From NCBI GenBank assembly GCA_030604325.1, contig JAUVWC010000084.1, positions 1-6,455 on the forward strand: DNA of 6,455 nt. The letters run 5' to 3'. Positions 1-5,704 of this stretch are shown here, one piece after another (the first letter of the stretch is position 1; every line of letters begins with the position of its first letter). Below the pieces are notes generated by a model that ran no database searches, had not been told where the DNA came from, and worked only from the letters and a program-made list of their open reading frames with translations. The position numbers were made by a program, and so were the translations under genes. The DNA is from Candidatus Zixiibacteriota bacterium. Its GTDB lineage: Bacteria > Blakebacterota > Blakebacteria > Blakebacterales > Blakebacteraceae.

Positions 1-267
1 CTGAGACTTGACCTTCAGTTCGGCGGCACGCTCCAGGGCCTGCTTCCGCCATTCCTCCGACGACTCCCACGCATCCTCCGCCTTCTCGATCAGTTCCTGC
101 GCCTTCTGCTTCAGCTCTTCGGCCTTTTCCTTCAGGTCTTCACCCTTCTCTTTCCAGCGCTCTCTCGTTTCGCTGCCGGGACGGGGGGCGAACGCCAGGC
201 CGGTAATCATGCCCAGCAGCCCACCGAACAGAAAGGCGCTGAATCTACCTCCGGATCGCTTACTCAT
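1..267 (-). CDS. YtxH-like envelope protein (3' end beyond window)
   Basis: The 89 visible codons begin at the ATG at 267-265, behind a strong AGGAGGGAG ribosome binding site three bases upstream. The protein has a short basic N-terminus (MSKRSGGRF). A glycine-rich hydrophobic stretch at about residues 10-28 (FLFGGLLGMITGLAFAPRPG) matches the YtxH pattern of a membrane segment ending in 'FAP..G'. From residue 30 on the chain is highly charged and helical, rich in E, K and A, and repeats the pattern LKEKAEELKQKAQELIEKAE, so a coiled coil is likely. YtxH-type proteins are small membrane-anchored proteins, often stress-associated, of unclear molecular role. The gene is 48 bases downstream of the DUF948 gene on the same strand, so co-transcription is likely. 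No stop codon occurs before the left edge. The family call rests on architecture and is reasonably safe; the function is not known. Confidence 0.82.
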   Translation of the reverse strand, partial: MSKRSGGRFSAFLFGGLLGMITGLAFAPRPGSETRERWKEKGEDLKEKAEELKQKAQELIEKAEDAWESSEEWRKQALERAAELKVKSQ

Positions 268-315
268 TTTCTCCCTCCTGGTACGCCCGGACGGTAGCCC
301 GAGCGCGTGTATCAA

Positions 316-708
316 TCAAATATCCTCGTATGTAGTTCTACGGAGTAGGTTCCTGATGAACCGGCCGATCCCGCTCAATACCGAGAATAGGCGGATCGTG
401 GCCTTCTCCAGATCCTCCTCCAGCACCTCGGCCATCGCTCCCATGCGTGCCGCCTTCTCCCGCACTCCCGAAACGCTATCGGTGAAACCCTCTACCTCAT
501 CGAGCGCTCCCTCAGCCACCCGGGCGGCATGCGATGCCAGCTCCTGGATCTCCTCGGCAAGTGGCTGGAATTCTTTCTGGAAATCTTTCACCAGCCTGGT
601 AACCGTCCGTATCAGCTGGAAGAGCTTCCACGCTATCAGCAGCGGCACTACCGTGAGCAGGAGCGTGCATACGGCTATAACCACCAGGCTGATCTGGATC
701 GTCAACAT
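316..708 (-). CDS. DUF948-type membrane protein
   Basis: This is a 130-residue protein with one N-terminal membrane segment (about residues 5-27, rich in V, L and I). A long amphipathic helix follows (about 30-105), with heptad-like spacing of hydrophobic residues and the motif FQPLAEEIQELASHAARVAE. The C-terminus is basic and hydrophobic (IGRFIRNLLRR). The layout of one anchor plus a coiled coil is that of DUF948, a family of unknown function often encoded beside YtxH-like genes, as here. The ATG at 708-706 has an AAGGA sequence about nine bases upstream, a moderate ribosome binding site. It appears to be the first gene of a two-gene leftward operon with the YtxH gene. A TATAAT lies 45 bases upstream of the start on the same strand. 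A structural or envelope role is inferred only from this context. Confidence 0.82.
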   Translation of the reverse strand: MLTIQISLVVIAVCTLLLTVVPLLIAWKLFQLIRTVTRLVKDFQKEFQPLAEEIQELASHAARVAEGALDEVEGFTDSVSGVREKAARMGAMAEVLEEDLEKATIRLFSVLSGIGRFIRNLLRRTTYEDI

Positions 709-752
709 GGAGCCTGTTCCTTAAACATTCCTTGTGAATCTCCTTGCACTGA

Positions 753-758
753 ATTATA
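753..758 (-). promoter_or_regulatory. possible -10 box for the DUF948-YtxH operon
   Basis: A perfect TATAAT reads on the minus strand from 758 to 753, 45 bases upstream of the DUF948 start, which would give a leader of about 38 bases. No good -35 hexamer lies 16-18 bases further upstream (ACGCTG at 17), and there is no TGn extension, so the call rests on the -10 match and its position alone. A second minus-strand TATAAT occurs at 860-855. Confidence 0.35.
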
Positions 759-861
759 CCCTCGCTGTCCAGTAGCAGCGTAGCAGGGATTGCATGAATC
801 CGGACAATCAAATCGCCCACAGCGGATCGTTCCAGGTAATGAGCCAAACAGATTATTATAA

Positions 862-897
862 GGAGGGTCTAACTCAAAGGATAGGTCAAGACCCTTC
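862..897. repeat. inverted repeat in the divergent DUF948/ogt intergenic region
   Basis: The arms AGGGTCT (864-870) and AGACCCT (889-895) are perfect seven-base complements. They extend outward by a G·T pair (863/896) and a G-C pair (862/897), with an 18-base interval. The right arm overlaps TTGACC on the minus strand, and the left arm abuts a minus-strand TATAAT (860-855), but these boxes are 23 bases apart, too far for a normal promoter. The 240-base gap around it (709-948) has no supportable gene. The dyad could be an operator or a weak RNA hairpin; no run of T follows it, so a terminator is unlikely. Confidence 0.4.
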
Positions 898-948
898 AGC
901 ATGCAATCACGACTGGCCTATTCACGCCTGTAGGTGTAGCATTGCCGT

Positions 949-1482
949 ATGGACCGCCTCTACTTTGCACCGCTGGCATCCCCCTTCGGGCGCATCTGGG
1001 CCCTCAAGACAGAGAAGGGTCTTGTACGCCTGATCCTTCCACCCACCACTCCCGGTAGATTTGATCCCGGCCCATCACAGCTGGCATCCTGGCGCGACAA
1101 CTATGAACCAGGGTATCGTCTCATGGAGAGCCCTTCACGCCTCAAAGACCTGGAGCAGTGGCTGAAGCGCTACCTCGAGGACGGCGATCCCCAGCAGAAT
1201 ATCCCGCTCGACCTGCGCGGCACCCCCTTCCAGAAGAAGGTGTGGGCCATTGTCAAGGATATCCCTTACGGCCACACTGTCACCTACGGCTCTATCTCCG
1301 TGAAACTGAGCAAGAAGTCGACGTCGTCCCGTGCCGTCGGCTCCGCCGTAGGAGCGAATCCTGTGCCCCTTATCGTCCCCTGCCACCGGGTTATCGGTGA
1401 AAACGGTAAACTGGTCGGTTTTCGCAGCGGTCTGAAGATGAAACAGGACCTGCTTCGTCGCGAGGGGGTCCTGCTCCTGTAG
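949..1482 (+). CDS. ogt: Methylated-DNA--protein-cysteine methyltransferase
   Basis: This 177-residue suicide DNA-repair protein should transfer the alkyl group from O6-alkylguanine to its own cysteine. The C-terminal active-site domain (about 90-175) is complete. It has GTPFQKKVW at 91-99 and IPYGHTVTYG at 105-114. RAVGSAVGANPVPLIVPCHR spans 128-147, with the acceptor Cys145 in PCHRVI. LVGFRSGLKMKQDLL follows at 155-169. The N-terminal 85 residues form the variable ribonuclease-H-like domain. The helix-turn-helix region reads SISVKLSKKSTSS, with serines where alanines or glycines are common, a mild deviation. The start is the ATG at 949, because an in-frame TAG lies at 937-939. Its ribosome binding site is weak (GTAGGTG, over 10 bases upstream). 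The gene is alone on the plus strand here, divergent from DUF948 and convergent with the PF04020 gene, with 18 bases between the stops. Ogt and the C-terminal part of Ada share this fold; no Ada regulatory domain is present. Confidence 0.95.
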   Translation: MDRLYFAPLASPFGRIWALKTEKGLVRLILPPTTPGRFDPGPSQLASWRDNYEPGYRLMESPSRLKDLEQWLKRYLEDGDPQQNIPLDLRGTPFQKKVWAIVKDIPYGHTVTYGSISVKLSKKSTSSRAVGSAVGANPVPLIVPCHRVIGENGKLVGFRSGLKMKQDLLRREGVLLL

Positions 1483-1500
1483 AATACGACGGTACTCCCT

Positions 1501-1857
1501 TCAGCGCTCCCTGTGTTCCTCTTTCCTGATGAACATGTTAATAAACCAGGAGAAGATCGTTATCAGCAACGCCGCCCAGATGTAGGAGGCCCCCCTTACC
1601 TCGAATCCCGGCACGATGACCGTAGTAAGCCAGAGCGTAACCGCATTAACTATCAGCAGGAAGAGCCCCAGCGTCAGCACCGTGATGGGCAGGGTCAGGA
1701 CAATCAGCACCGGTCTGACCACTGCATTGAGCAATCCCAGCACGAGGGCGCCCATAATCAGCGCCAGCGGTGACTCGAAGTTGACGCCGGGCAGCAGATA
1801 GCTGGTCAGAACAATGGCCAGCCCCGTCACGAGCCAGCGAACCAGAAACCGCGACAT
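1501..1857 (-). CDS. PF04020 'phage holin' family membrane protein (YvlD-like)
   Basis: This is a 118-residue, very hydrophobic protein with about four membrane segments (roughly 4-22, 30-47, 51-82 possibly two, and 91-109) and a charged tail, RKEEHRER. The signature LNAVVRPVLIVLTLPITVLT (43-62), followed by LGLFLLIVNA, is typical of PF04020. Databases label these 'phage holin family', but most are chromosomal membrane proteins of unproven function, and nothing here suggests a prophage. The ATG at 1857 follows a GAGGAGGAG ribosome binding site. The gene lies 26 bases downstream of the primase-like gene on the same strand and probably shares its transcript. The length is normal for the family. 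Confidence 0.88.
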   Translation of the reverse strand: MSRFLVRWLVTGLAIVLTSYLLPGVNFESPLALIMGALVLGLLNAVVRPVLIVLTLPITVLTLGLFLLIVNAVTLWLTTVIVPGFEVRGASYIWAALLITIFSWFINMFIRKEEHRER

Positions 1858-1878
1858 GAGCTCCTCCTCCTCTTAGGT

Positions 1879-1894
1879 TGCAACTAAAGTTGCA
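1879..1894. repeat. 16-base near-palindrome over the end of the primase-like gene
   Basis: TGCAACT (1879-1885) and AGTTGCA (1888-1894) are perfect seven-base complements separated by AA. The repeat contains the TAG stop (1886-1884, minus strand) of the primase-like gene and sits just before the ribosome binding site of the PF04020 gene. It could be an intercistronic hairpin with a four-base loop or a small operator. No T-run follows it on the minus strand. Confidence 0.4.
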
Positions 1895-2684
1895 GTGCCT
1901 CGGCAACGGCCCTGGGAAAGTTCAGGGGGACTTCGAAGTGCCGCCTCAGGCGCCTCGCCCGGGCCGGGGCCCCGTGGCGGTCCCGTTTAAAGCGGTAGAG
2001 GTCTTCCCGGGTCACCGGAACGGCGGCCAGGCCGGTATCCTCGTGCAGGCTGAAGGGCACCCGGACAAGACCGTCAGGGGCCATCGCCCCGGTGGTGATG
2101 ATTACCCGATCACCTCTACCGGCACCTTCCATACGAGTCACGGGGCCTTCGTAGCCCAGCCAGCGGCCCACCCGGACCCGCTCGGGTGTGCCCGCCAGCC
2201 GCTTCTCTAGCCGAACCTGGAGGGCCGCCGCCACACCGTGCTGGAAACTCCATAGATCACCGGGCAGATCGTCGGGGTCGACCACGCCGTAAGTCCAGAG
2301 CAGTCCAACGCCTCCGTCTCCATCGAACACCAGGAGCCCATCCAGGCCCGTATCCTCCAGGACCAGCAGCAATTTGAGAGCAGTCAACCGTACTACATCG
2401 AAGGGCAACTTCGGCGCCACCAGTGTGATGACAAACCATACCTCTCCGCTGTCGGTCACGGGAGAGACATAAAAGGCCACTACCCCCCGCTTGACCCAAT
2501 CCATCAGTTCTCTGGCACTCTCCACCCTGATAGCGCCTCCTTCTACCCTACGGGTGAAGGCACCTGGCCGGCGCCAGCGCACCGCCACCGGCCGGCCATC
2601 CATGAAGGGGATCATCCGCCTGGTAACCGCCCGGTAATAACGTGCGCTCACCTGGTGATCTGCCGGTGGAATGTCGGTCCTCAC
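1884..2684 (-). CDS. Primase-polymerase (LigD-Pol/PriS-like) protein lacking catalytic residues
   Basis: This 266-residue protein resembles the polymerase domain of LigD and the archaeal small primase PriS. N-terminal ARYYRAVTRRMIPFMDGRPV (14-33) matches the 'YY..V...MLPHL.GRP' opening of LigD-Pol. VWFVITLVAP (82-91) sits where these enzymes have the catalytic FDLDP, followed by the usual LPFDVVRLTALKLLL helix. DGGVGLL (123-129) aligns with SGGKGLH. RVIITT (193-198) aligns with RVFIDY. LVRVPFSLHEDTGL (206-219) resembles the PriS LIRLPGSLHGKTGL segment, and the C-terminal FEVPLNFPRAVAEAL resembles PriS tails. All metal- and nucleotide-binding positions differ: the two Asp of motif I are Thr87 and Val89, the motif II His is Leu129, the third Asp is Thr197, and the Lys of the GKTG element is Asp217. 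The frame is intact, so this looks like a non-catalytic derivative, perhaps a nucleic-acid-binding or scaffold protein. The start is a GTG at 2684 with weak GGGGTG upstream; an in-frame TAG lies at 2729-2727. These alignments are from memory. Confidence 0.72.
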   Translation of the reverse strand: MRTDIPPADHQVSARYYRAVTRRMIPFMDGRPVAVRWRRPGAFTRRVEGGAIRVESARELMDWVKRGVVAFYVSPVTDSGEVWFVITLVAPKLPFDVVRLTALKLLLVLEDTGLDGLLVFDGDGGVGLLWTYGVVDPDDLPGDLWSFQHGVAAALQVRLEKRLAGTPERVRVGRWLGYEGPVTRMEGAGRGDRVIITTGAMAPDGLVRVPFSLHEDTGLAAVPVTREDLYRFKRDRHGAPARARRLRRHFEVPLNFPRAVAEALQL

Positions 2685-2807
2685 AGCACCCCGATCAGCA
2701 GGGCGGCTATAAAGCGCTCCAGCAAACTACCCGTTAGTGTTATCTGCATGATGGCGCAGTTTAGCCGCAATCGAGGCGTCCATCGAACTGATAATTGGGG
2801 TCTGTGC

Positions 2808-3680
2808 CTATGCCCCCCCGGAGGAGCGCGGTGGACCTGGAAGCCGGGGGAAGCAGCGACGGCCGAGCAGCAGCACCACCGCGTACATGCTCCACGCCTC
2901 CCAGGCGAAAGGTATGAAACCGAGATAGCCCGGCAGCGGCATCTCGAACAGCTTCAAGTTCTGGAAGAGGGGGAAAATGTAGATCCATTTCGCAGTGGAG
3001 AGCATATTCCACGATTCCCACAACAGCCCGCAGATGAGCCCTCCCGCCCCGAGGCTCACCCACCGCGTCCAGCTGCCCCCCTCCAGATCACGCAGCAGGG
3101 AGTGAACCCCTCTGCTCCCGTACAGCACCGGTTCGATCAGAGGCACAAAAGCTATCCAGACCAAGACGAATAAGTAGGCGGCCAGGTGTACAGGTAGGAT
3201 CAGGGGTACAGCGGCCATCAGCAGGCCGATGATGAACCAGCCGCGGCGCAGCCGGACCGTGATACGAACCGGCACGGCCCGCTTGCGCAACCCGAATGCC
3301 TCCAGTAGATCCGCGGTGATGAACAGCGCCGGCCAGATGGTCATGAATGACCACACGTATCCCAGGCAGGTCAGCACCGCAGACTGGGGCAGGCCGACGT
3401 AGGACCAGTTGCGCAGATGCAGGTTGTATGCCTCGAAGAGCAGCCACAGACACAGACTGATGGGAAGGAGGAGAAAGAAGCGGCCCGGCTGGGGCACGAG
3501 CCACGAATACCCGCGCCGGCGGGCCAGAACCGCATCGGCGAACAGGAGATAGCCGGTCCACATCCAGGGGGTGAAATAGGTGTGGACAATCCACCACTCT
3601 GTCAGCAGGACCAGTCCCAGGCCTACGGCGAGGATCCCGGCTCCGGCCCAACCGTAGGCGGGAAAGTGCTTCCTATCCAT
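2808..3680 (-). CDS. Polytopic membrane protein with two similar halves, function unknown
   Basis: The 290-residue protein has about eight predicted membrane segments (near residues 10-27, 35-51, 68-86, 101-125, 147-163, 165-187, 207-226 and 253-273). The two halves resemble each other: CLWLLFEAYN, then W92-S-Y (77-94), recurs as CGLLWESWN, then W232-I-Y (217-234). Each copy places a Glu within a membrane segment, followed by an aromatic residue and Asn. Further acidic residues lie in or beside helices (E28, E183, E246, E261), and EMPLPGYLGFIPFAWEAW (246-263) looks like a conserved loop-helix. The pattern suggests an old duplication, as in transporters and membrane enzymes, but I do not recognise a named family. 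The start is the ATG at 3680, bounded by an in-frame TGA at 3698-3696; its ribosome binding site is weak. The stop is TAG at 2810-2808. A 123-base gap separates it from the primase-like gene, with no gene seen there. Seven Cs at 2813-2819 lie just inside the 3' end. Confidence 0.75.
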   Translation of the reverse strand: MDRKHFPAYGWAGAGILAVGLGLVLLTEWWIVHTYFTPWMWTGYLLFADAVLARRRGYSWLVPQPGRFFLLLPISLCLWLLFEAYNLHLRNWSYVGLPQSAVLTCLGYVWSFMTIWPALFITADLLEAFGLRKRAVPVRITVRLRRGWFIIGLLMAAVPLILPVHLAAYLFVLVWIAFVPLIEPVLYGSRGVHSLLRDLEGGSWTRWVSLGAGGLICGLLWESWNMLSTAKWIYIFPLFQNLKLFEMPLPGYLGFIPFAWEAWSMYAVVLLLGRRCFPRLPGPPRSSGGA

Positions 3681-3763
3681 ATCAGTTACCGACTGTCATA
3701 CACTTCGAAGGCCTCCATCCTGAAAGCGCCGTGCGGGGATCATTGGATGACTCGACCAGGGTA

Positions 3764-3788
3764 CCCTAACGGGCTGCACTTCAGCCGC
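3764..3788 (-). other. attC-like 3' end (GTTAGGG plus hairpin) downstream of the methyltransferase gene
   Basis: On the minus strand, just after the stop of the isoprenylcysteine-methyltransferase-like gene, a short hairpin (GGCTG 3772-3776 paired with CAGCC 3782-3786) is followed at once by GTTAGGG (3770-3764). This is close to the integron R' core GTTRRRY, differing in the last base. No matching 5' half (an R''/L'' complement) could be found inside the gene end, so at most this is half a site or a chance match. The rest of the 120-base gap 3681-3800 shows no gene. Confidence 0.25.
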
Positions 3789-3800
3789 CGCTAGCGTCTA

Positions 3801-4346
3801 TTAAGGCTCCGTGCTCTGTGAATGCTTACGGCTGCTCAGCCGTGGGATCCACATTGGAACTTCACGCATGTACTGCTCATACTCCTCGCCAAAGCGCGCA
3901 AGCAGCAGCCTTTCTTCGTAACGCGAGATGTAATGCAGGAAAGCGATCGCAATAATCCATACCACTGCAGCGGCCAGCGAAATACTCAGTATCAGAAGTC
4001 CGAGATATAGCAGGACCTCGCTCAGGTATATGGGATGACGAACGACACTGAACACACTCTTCCTGATCACACCAGGCTTTTCTCTGACCTCGCCGAACAC
4101 AATAGACAGGCCCGTTTTTGCTAGGTAGCCCGATAGCACCAACATAAGGATTCCAAAAGGTATTTTCGCGCCAAGTGGCACGTACTGGTTGAAGAAAGTA
4201 GTGTACTTGAAAAAGAATGTATCGGCTATCCACGTTGCCGCGAATAGGCAGGCCACTACTAACTGTCCGACATCGCCAACTACATGCTCACCAGCAAGAT
4301 CGTCCCCCTGTCGATGTGCTTTCCTATGCGTATGCTGGAGAGCCAT
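3801..4346 (-). CDS. Isoprenylcysteine carboxyl methyltransferase (ICMT)/PEMT-family membrane protein
   Basis: This is a 181-residue integral membrane protein with four to five hydrophobic segments (about 27-45, 59-81, 108-126 and 126-139). It carries the two hallmarks of the ICMT/PEMT methyltransferase fold. VVRHPIYLSEVLLYLG (101-116) contains the RHP element of the S-adenosylmethionine-binding site. RYEERLLLARFGEEY (142-156) is followed by VPMWIPR (163-169), the usual E-E-x-x-L...F-G-x-x-Y...V-P-R/W ending. Bacterial members methylate unknown small or lipid substrates; protein prenylation is not implied. The ATG at 4346 has GGGAGG three bases upstream, and the N-terminal DDLAGEH..GDVGQ block looks conserved in relatives, supporting this start. 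Sampled G+C is about 42-55%, against 70-75% in the genes to its left. It is flanked by attC-like sequences on both sides, as an integron gene cassette would be. Confidence 0.88.
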   Translation of the reverse strand: MALQHTHRKAHRQGDDLAGEHVVGDVGQLVVACLFAATWIADTFFFKYTTFFNQYVPLGAKIPFGILMLVLSGYLAKTGLSIVFGEVREKPGVIRKSVFSVVRHPIYLSEVLLYLGLLILSISLAAAVVWIIAIAFLHYISRYEERLLLARFGEEYEQYMREVPMWIPRLSSRKHSQSTEP

Positions 4347-4385
4347 TTTCCTCCCTTTCCTGCCTCATGTTTCATGCAGGAATAT

Positions 4386-4484
4386 GCGATAACGTCCTGC
4401 ACGTCAGTTGCAGCGGCGGATTCTCGAATACCTGGCTGAGTCATTCCTTGGCCGCCGATGCCAGCTGCATGCGCTTGTTAGGCG
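4386..4484 (-). repeat. attC-like imperfect inverted repeat (possible integron recombination site)
   Basis: Two arms of about 33 bases (4386-4419 and 4452-4484) pair imperfectly around a central stretch of about 32 bases. CAGCGGCGG at 4411-4419 faces CCGCCG at 4452-4457, TGCACGTCAG faces CAGCTGCATGCGC, and the outer ends are GATAAC (4388-4393) and GTTAGGC (4477-4483). I count about 22 pairs, with unpaired single bases in one arm. Read on the minus strand this gives GCCTAACAA at one end and GTTATCG at the other, close to the R'' and R' boxes of attC. Length (about 99 bases), terminal cores, extrahelical bases and a variable centre all fit attC. Orientation is not certain: the plus-strand reading has a perfect GTTAGGC as R', while the minus-strand reading has a perfect R'' and puts a gene start 40 bases downstream, as cassettes usually do. 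No integrase gene is in the window. Confidence 0.5.
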
Positions 4485-4538
4485 ATCAATCAGTGTATCA
4501 AAATTGAGGATTAGGGAATAGAGTCTGTTTTTATGTGG

Positions 4539-4548
4539 ATTCATGAAT
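4539..4548. promoter_or_regulatory. 10-base palindrome upstream of the MDR gene
   Basis: ATTCATGAAT is a perfect ten-base palindrome in the gene-free stretch between the attC-like repeat and the oxidoreductase gene. It is short enough to occur by chance and is recorded only as a possible operator. Confidence 0.2.
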
Positions 4549-4584
4549 TATCAGGCGAAGAATACTCAATTGGACGTCGCCTCG

Positions 4585-4627
4585 TACACTGGGTGTATAG
4601 TCCTTATACTCCTTCCACATACACACC
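4585..4627 (+). promoter_or_regulatory. overlapping dyads and -10-like boxes before the MDR gene
   Basis: Several short inverted repeats overlap here: TACAC-3-GTGTA (4585-4597), GTATA-5-TATAC (4595-4609), and GTGTAT (4593-4598) with ATACAC (4619-4624). Possible -10 boxes are TATAGT (4596-4601) and TATACT (4605-4610). The only -35-like box is TTGGAC at 4570-4575, whose spacing to TATAGT is 20 bases, longer than normal. The cluster looks like a regulated promoter region, for example a TetR-type or MerR-type operator, but no regulator gene is nearby to support a choice. Confidence 0.3.
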
Positions 4628-4672
4628 GAAAGACATGCCATGTCGACCACCGCGATGGATCAGGAGAAGACG

Positions 4673-5626
4673 ATGAAGGCGATCGTCCAGTACAAGTACG
4701 GTTTACCTGATGATGTCCTCGAACTCAAGGAAATCAACAAGCCGGTGGTCAAGGATGACGACGTGCTGGTACGTGTTCACGCGGCTTCCATCCATATCGG
4801 TGACTGGCACCTCATGAGAGGCGTGCCGTACTTCCTCCGCATGATGTTCGGGCTGCGCAAGCCAAGGAACAGTGTTCCGGGAAATGATATCGCGGGGAAG
4901 GTTGAAGCGGTCGGCAAGAACGTGAAGCAGTTACAGCCAGGTGATGAGGTATTCGGCTGGTGCAAAGGCGCCTTCGCCGAGTATGCGTGTGCTGGAGAGA
5001 ACAACTTCGTGCCGAAGCCGGTGGGCCTCACGTTTGAGCAAGCCGCGGCCGTTGGGGTGTCCGCATTCACCGCCCTCCAGGCTCTTCGCGATCAGGGGAA
5101 GGTCCAGCCGGGGCATAAGGTATTGATCAACGGCGCGTCGGGAGGTGTGGGCACCTTCGCAGTGCAGATCGCCAAATCGTTCGGAGCGGACGTGACCGGC
5201 GTGTGCAGCACGAGGAATGTGGACATGGTCCGATCGATCGGCGCAGACCATGTCATTGATTACACCCAAGAGGATTTCACCCAGAGTGGGCAGCGCTATG
5301 ACGTGATACTTGACAACGTGGGGAATCGTTCGCTGTCAGAGTGCAGGCGTCCGCTAACCTCCAGGGGGACTCTCATACCCAACGGTGGAGAAGCGGGCCT
5401 GGGTCGCTTTGTCAAAGCGCTCGTGTTGTCACTGTTCGTGCGCCAGCAGGGGCGCCCGTTCCTTTCGTTGCCTAAGAAGGAGGTCCTGGTCGTTCTGAAG
5501 GATCTCATTGAATCCGGGAAGGTCACGCCGGTCATCGACAGAACGTACCTGCTGAGCGAGACCCCTGAGGCTATCGGTTATGTCGGAGAAGGACACGCCC
5601 GAGGAAAAGTCGTCATCACCATGTAA
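4673..5626 (+). CDS. Zinc-free MDR oxidoreductase (NAD(P)-dependent quinone reductase/alcohol dehydrogenase type)
   Basis: This 317-residue protein belongs to the medium-chain dehydrogenase/reductase superfamily. The N-terminal GroES-like domain contains SIHIGDWHLMRG (39-50) and PGNDIAGKVEAVGKNVKQLQ (69-88), followed by PGDEVFGW. The Rossmann domain has INGASGGVGTFAVQIAKSFG (152-171), with the nucleotide loop GASGGVG at 154-160, then GADHVIDY (190-197). It ends with GHARGKVVI (307-315), usual for the quinone-reductase branch. The catalytic- and structural-zinc cysteine clusters of classical alcohol dehydrogenases are missing, so reduction of quinones or enones with NAD(P)H is the likeliest chemistry; the substrate is unknown. 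I prefer the ATG at 4673 because AGGAG lies six bases upstream and homologues begin MKAIV. In-frame ATGs at 4640 and 4655 would add 11 or 6 residues but have poor ribosome binding sites. The next gene starts 78 bases downstream on the same strand, with no clear terminator between, so co-transcription is possible. Confidence 0.93.
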   Translation: MKAIVQYKYGLPDDVLELKEINKPVVKDDDVLVRVHAASIHIGDWHLMRGVPYFLRMMFGLRKPRNSVPGNDIAGKVEAVGKNVKQLQPGDEVFGWCKGAFAEYACAGENNFVPKPVGLTFEQAAAVGVSAFTALQALRDQGKVQPGHKVLINGASGGVGTFAVQIAKSFGADVTGVCSTRNVDMVRSIGADHVIDYTQEDFTQSGQRYDVILDNVGNRSLSECRRPLTSRGTLIPNGGEAGLGRFVKALVLSLFVRQQGRPFLSLPKKEVLVVLKDLIESGKVTPVIDRTYLLSETPEAIGYVGEGHARGKVVITM

Positions 5627-5704
5627 AGAATTGCGTCAACCCGCACTTCCCAGACGGGTGTCCACGAACTGATACACGTGATTTGAATAACAAGAGGAGA
5701 CGAG

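Noticed and set aside
8..724. Plus-strand open frame of 238 codons across the left edge
   Set aside because: It lies antisense to the YtxH-like and DUF948 genes, is unusually rich in Ser, Arg and Pro, has no domain signature and no convincing ribosome binding site; the minus-strand frames carry recognisable architecture.
1483..1500. Bidirectional terminator between ogt and the PF04020 gene
   Set aside because: Only 18 bases separate the convergent stops, and no stem with a T-run could be found there.
2813..2819. Run of seven C as a phase-variation tract
   Set aside because: It lies in the last few codons of the membrane protein gene, where slippage would change only the tail, and runs of this length are expected in G+C-rich DNA.
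2655..3173. Plus-strand open frame of 172 codons
   Set aside because: It is antisense to the eight-helix membrane protein and is a low-complexity Pro/Arg/Gln-rich shadow of G+C-rich coding sequence.
4570..4601. MerR-type promoter (TTGGAC, 20-base spacer, TATAGT)
   Set aside because: The long spacer fits, but the TACAC/GTGTA dyad is centred near the -10 box and not in the middle of the spacer, and no MerR gene is nearby. It is kept only as a general regulatory region.
5639..5659. Terminator hairpin after the MDR gene (ACCCG/CGGGT)
   Set aside because: The stem is only five pairs with an 11-base loop, and no T-run follows.
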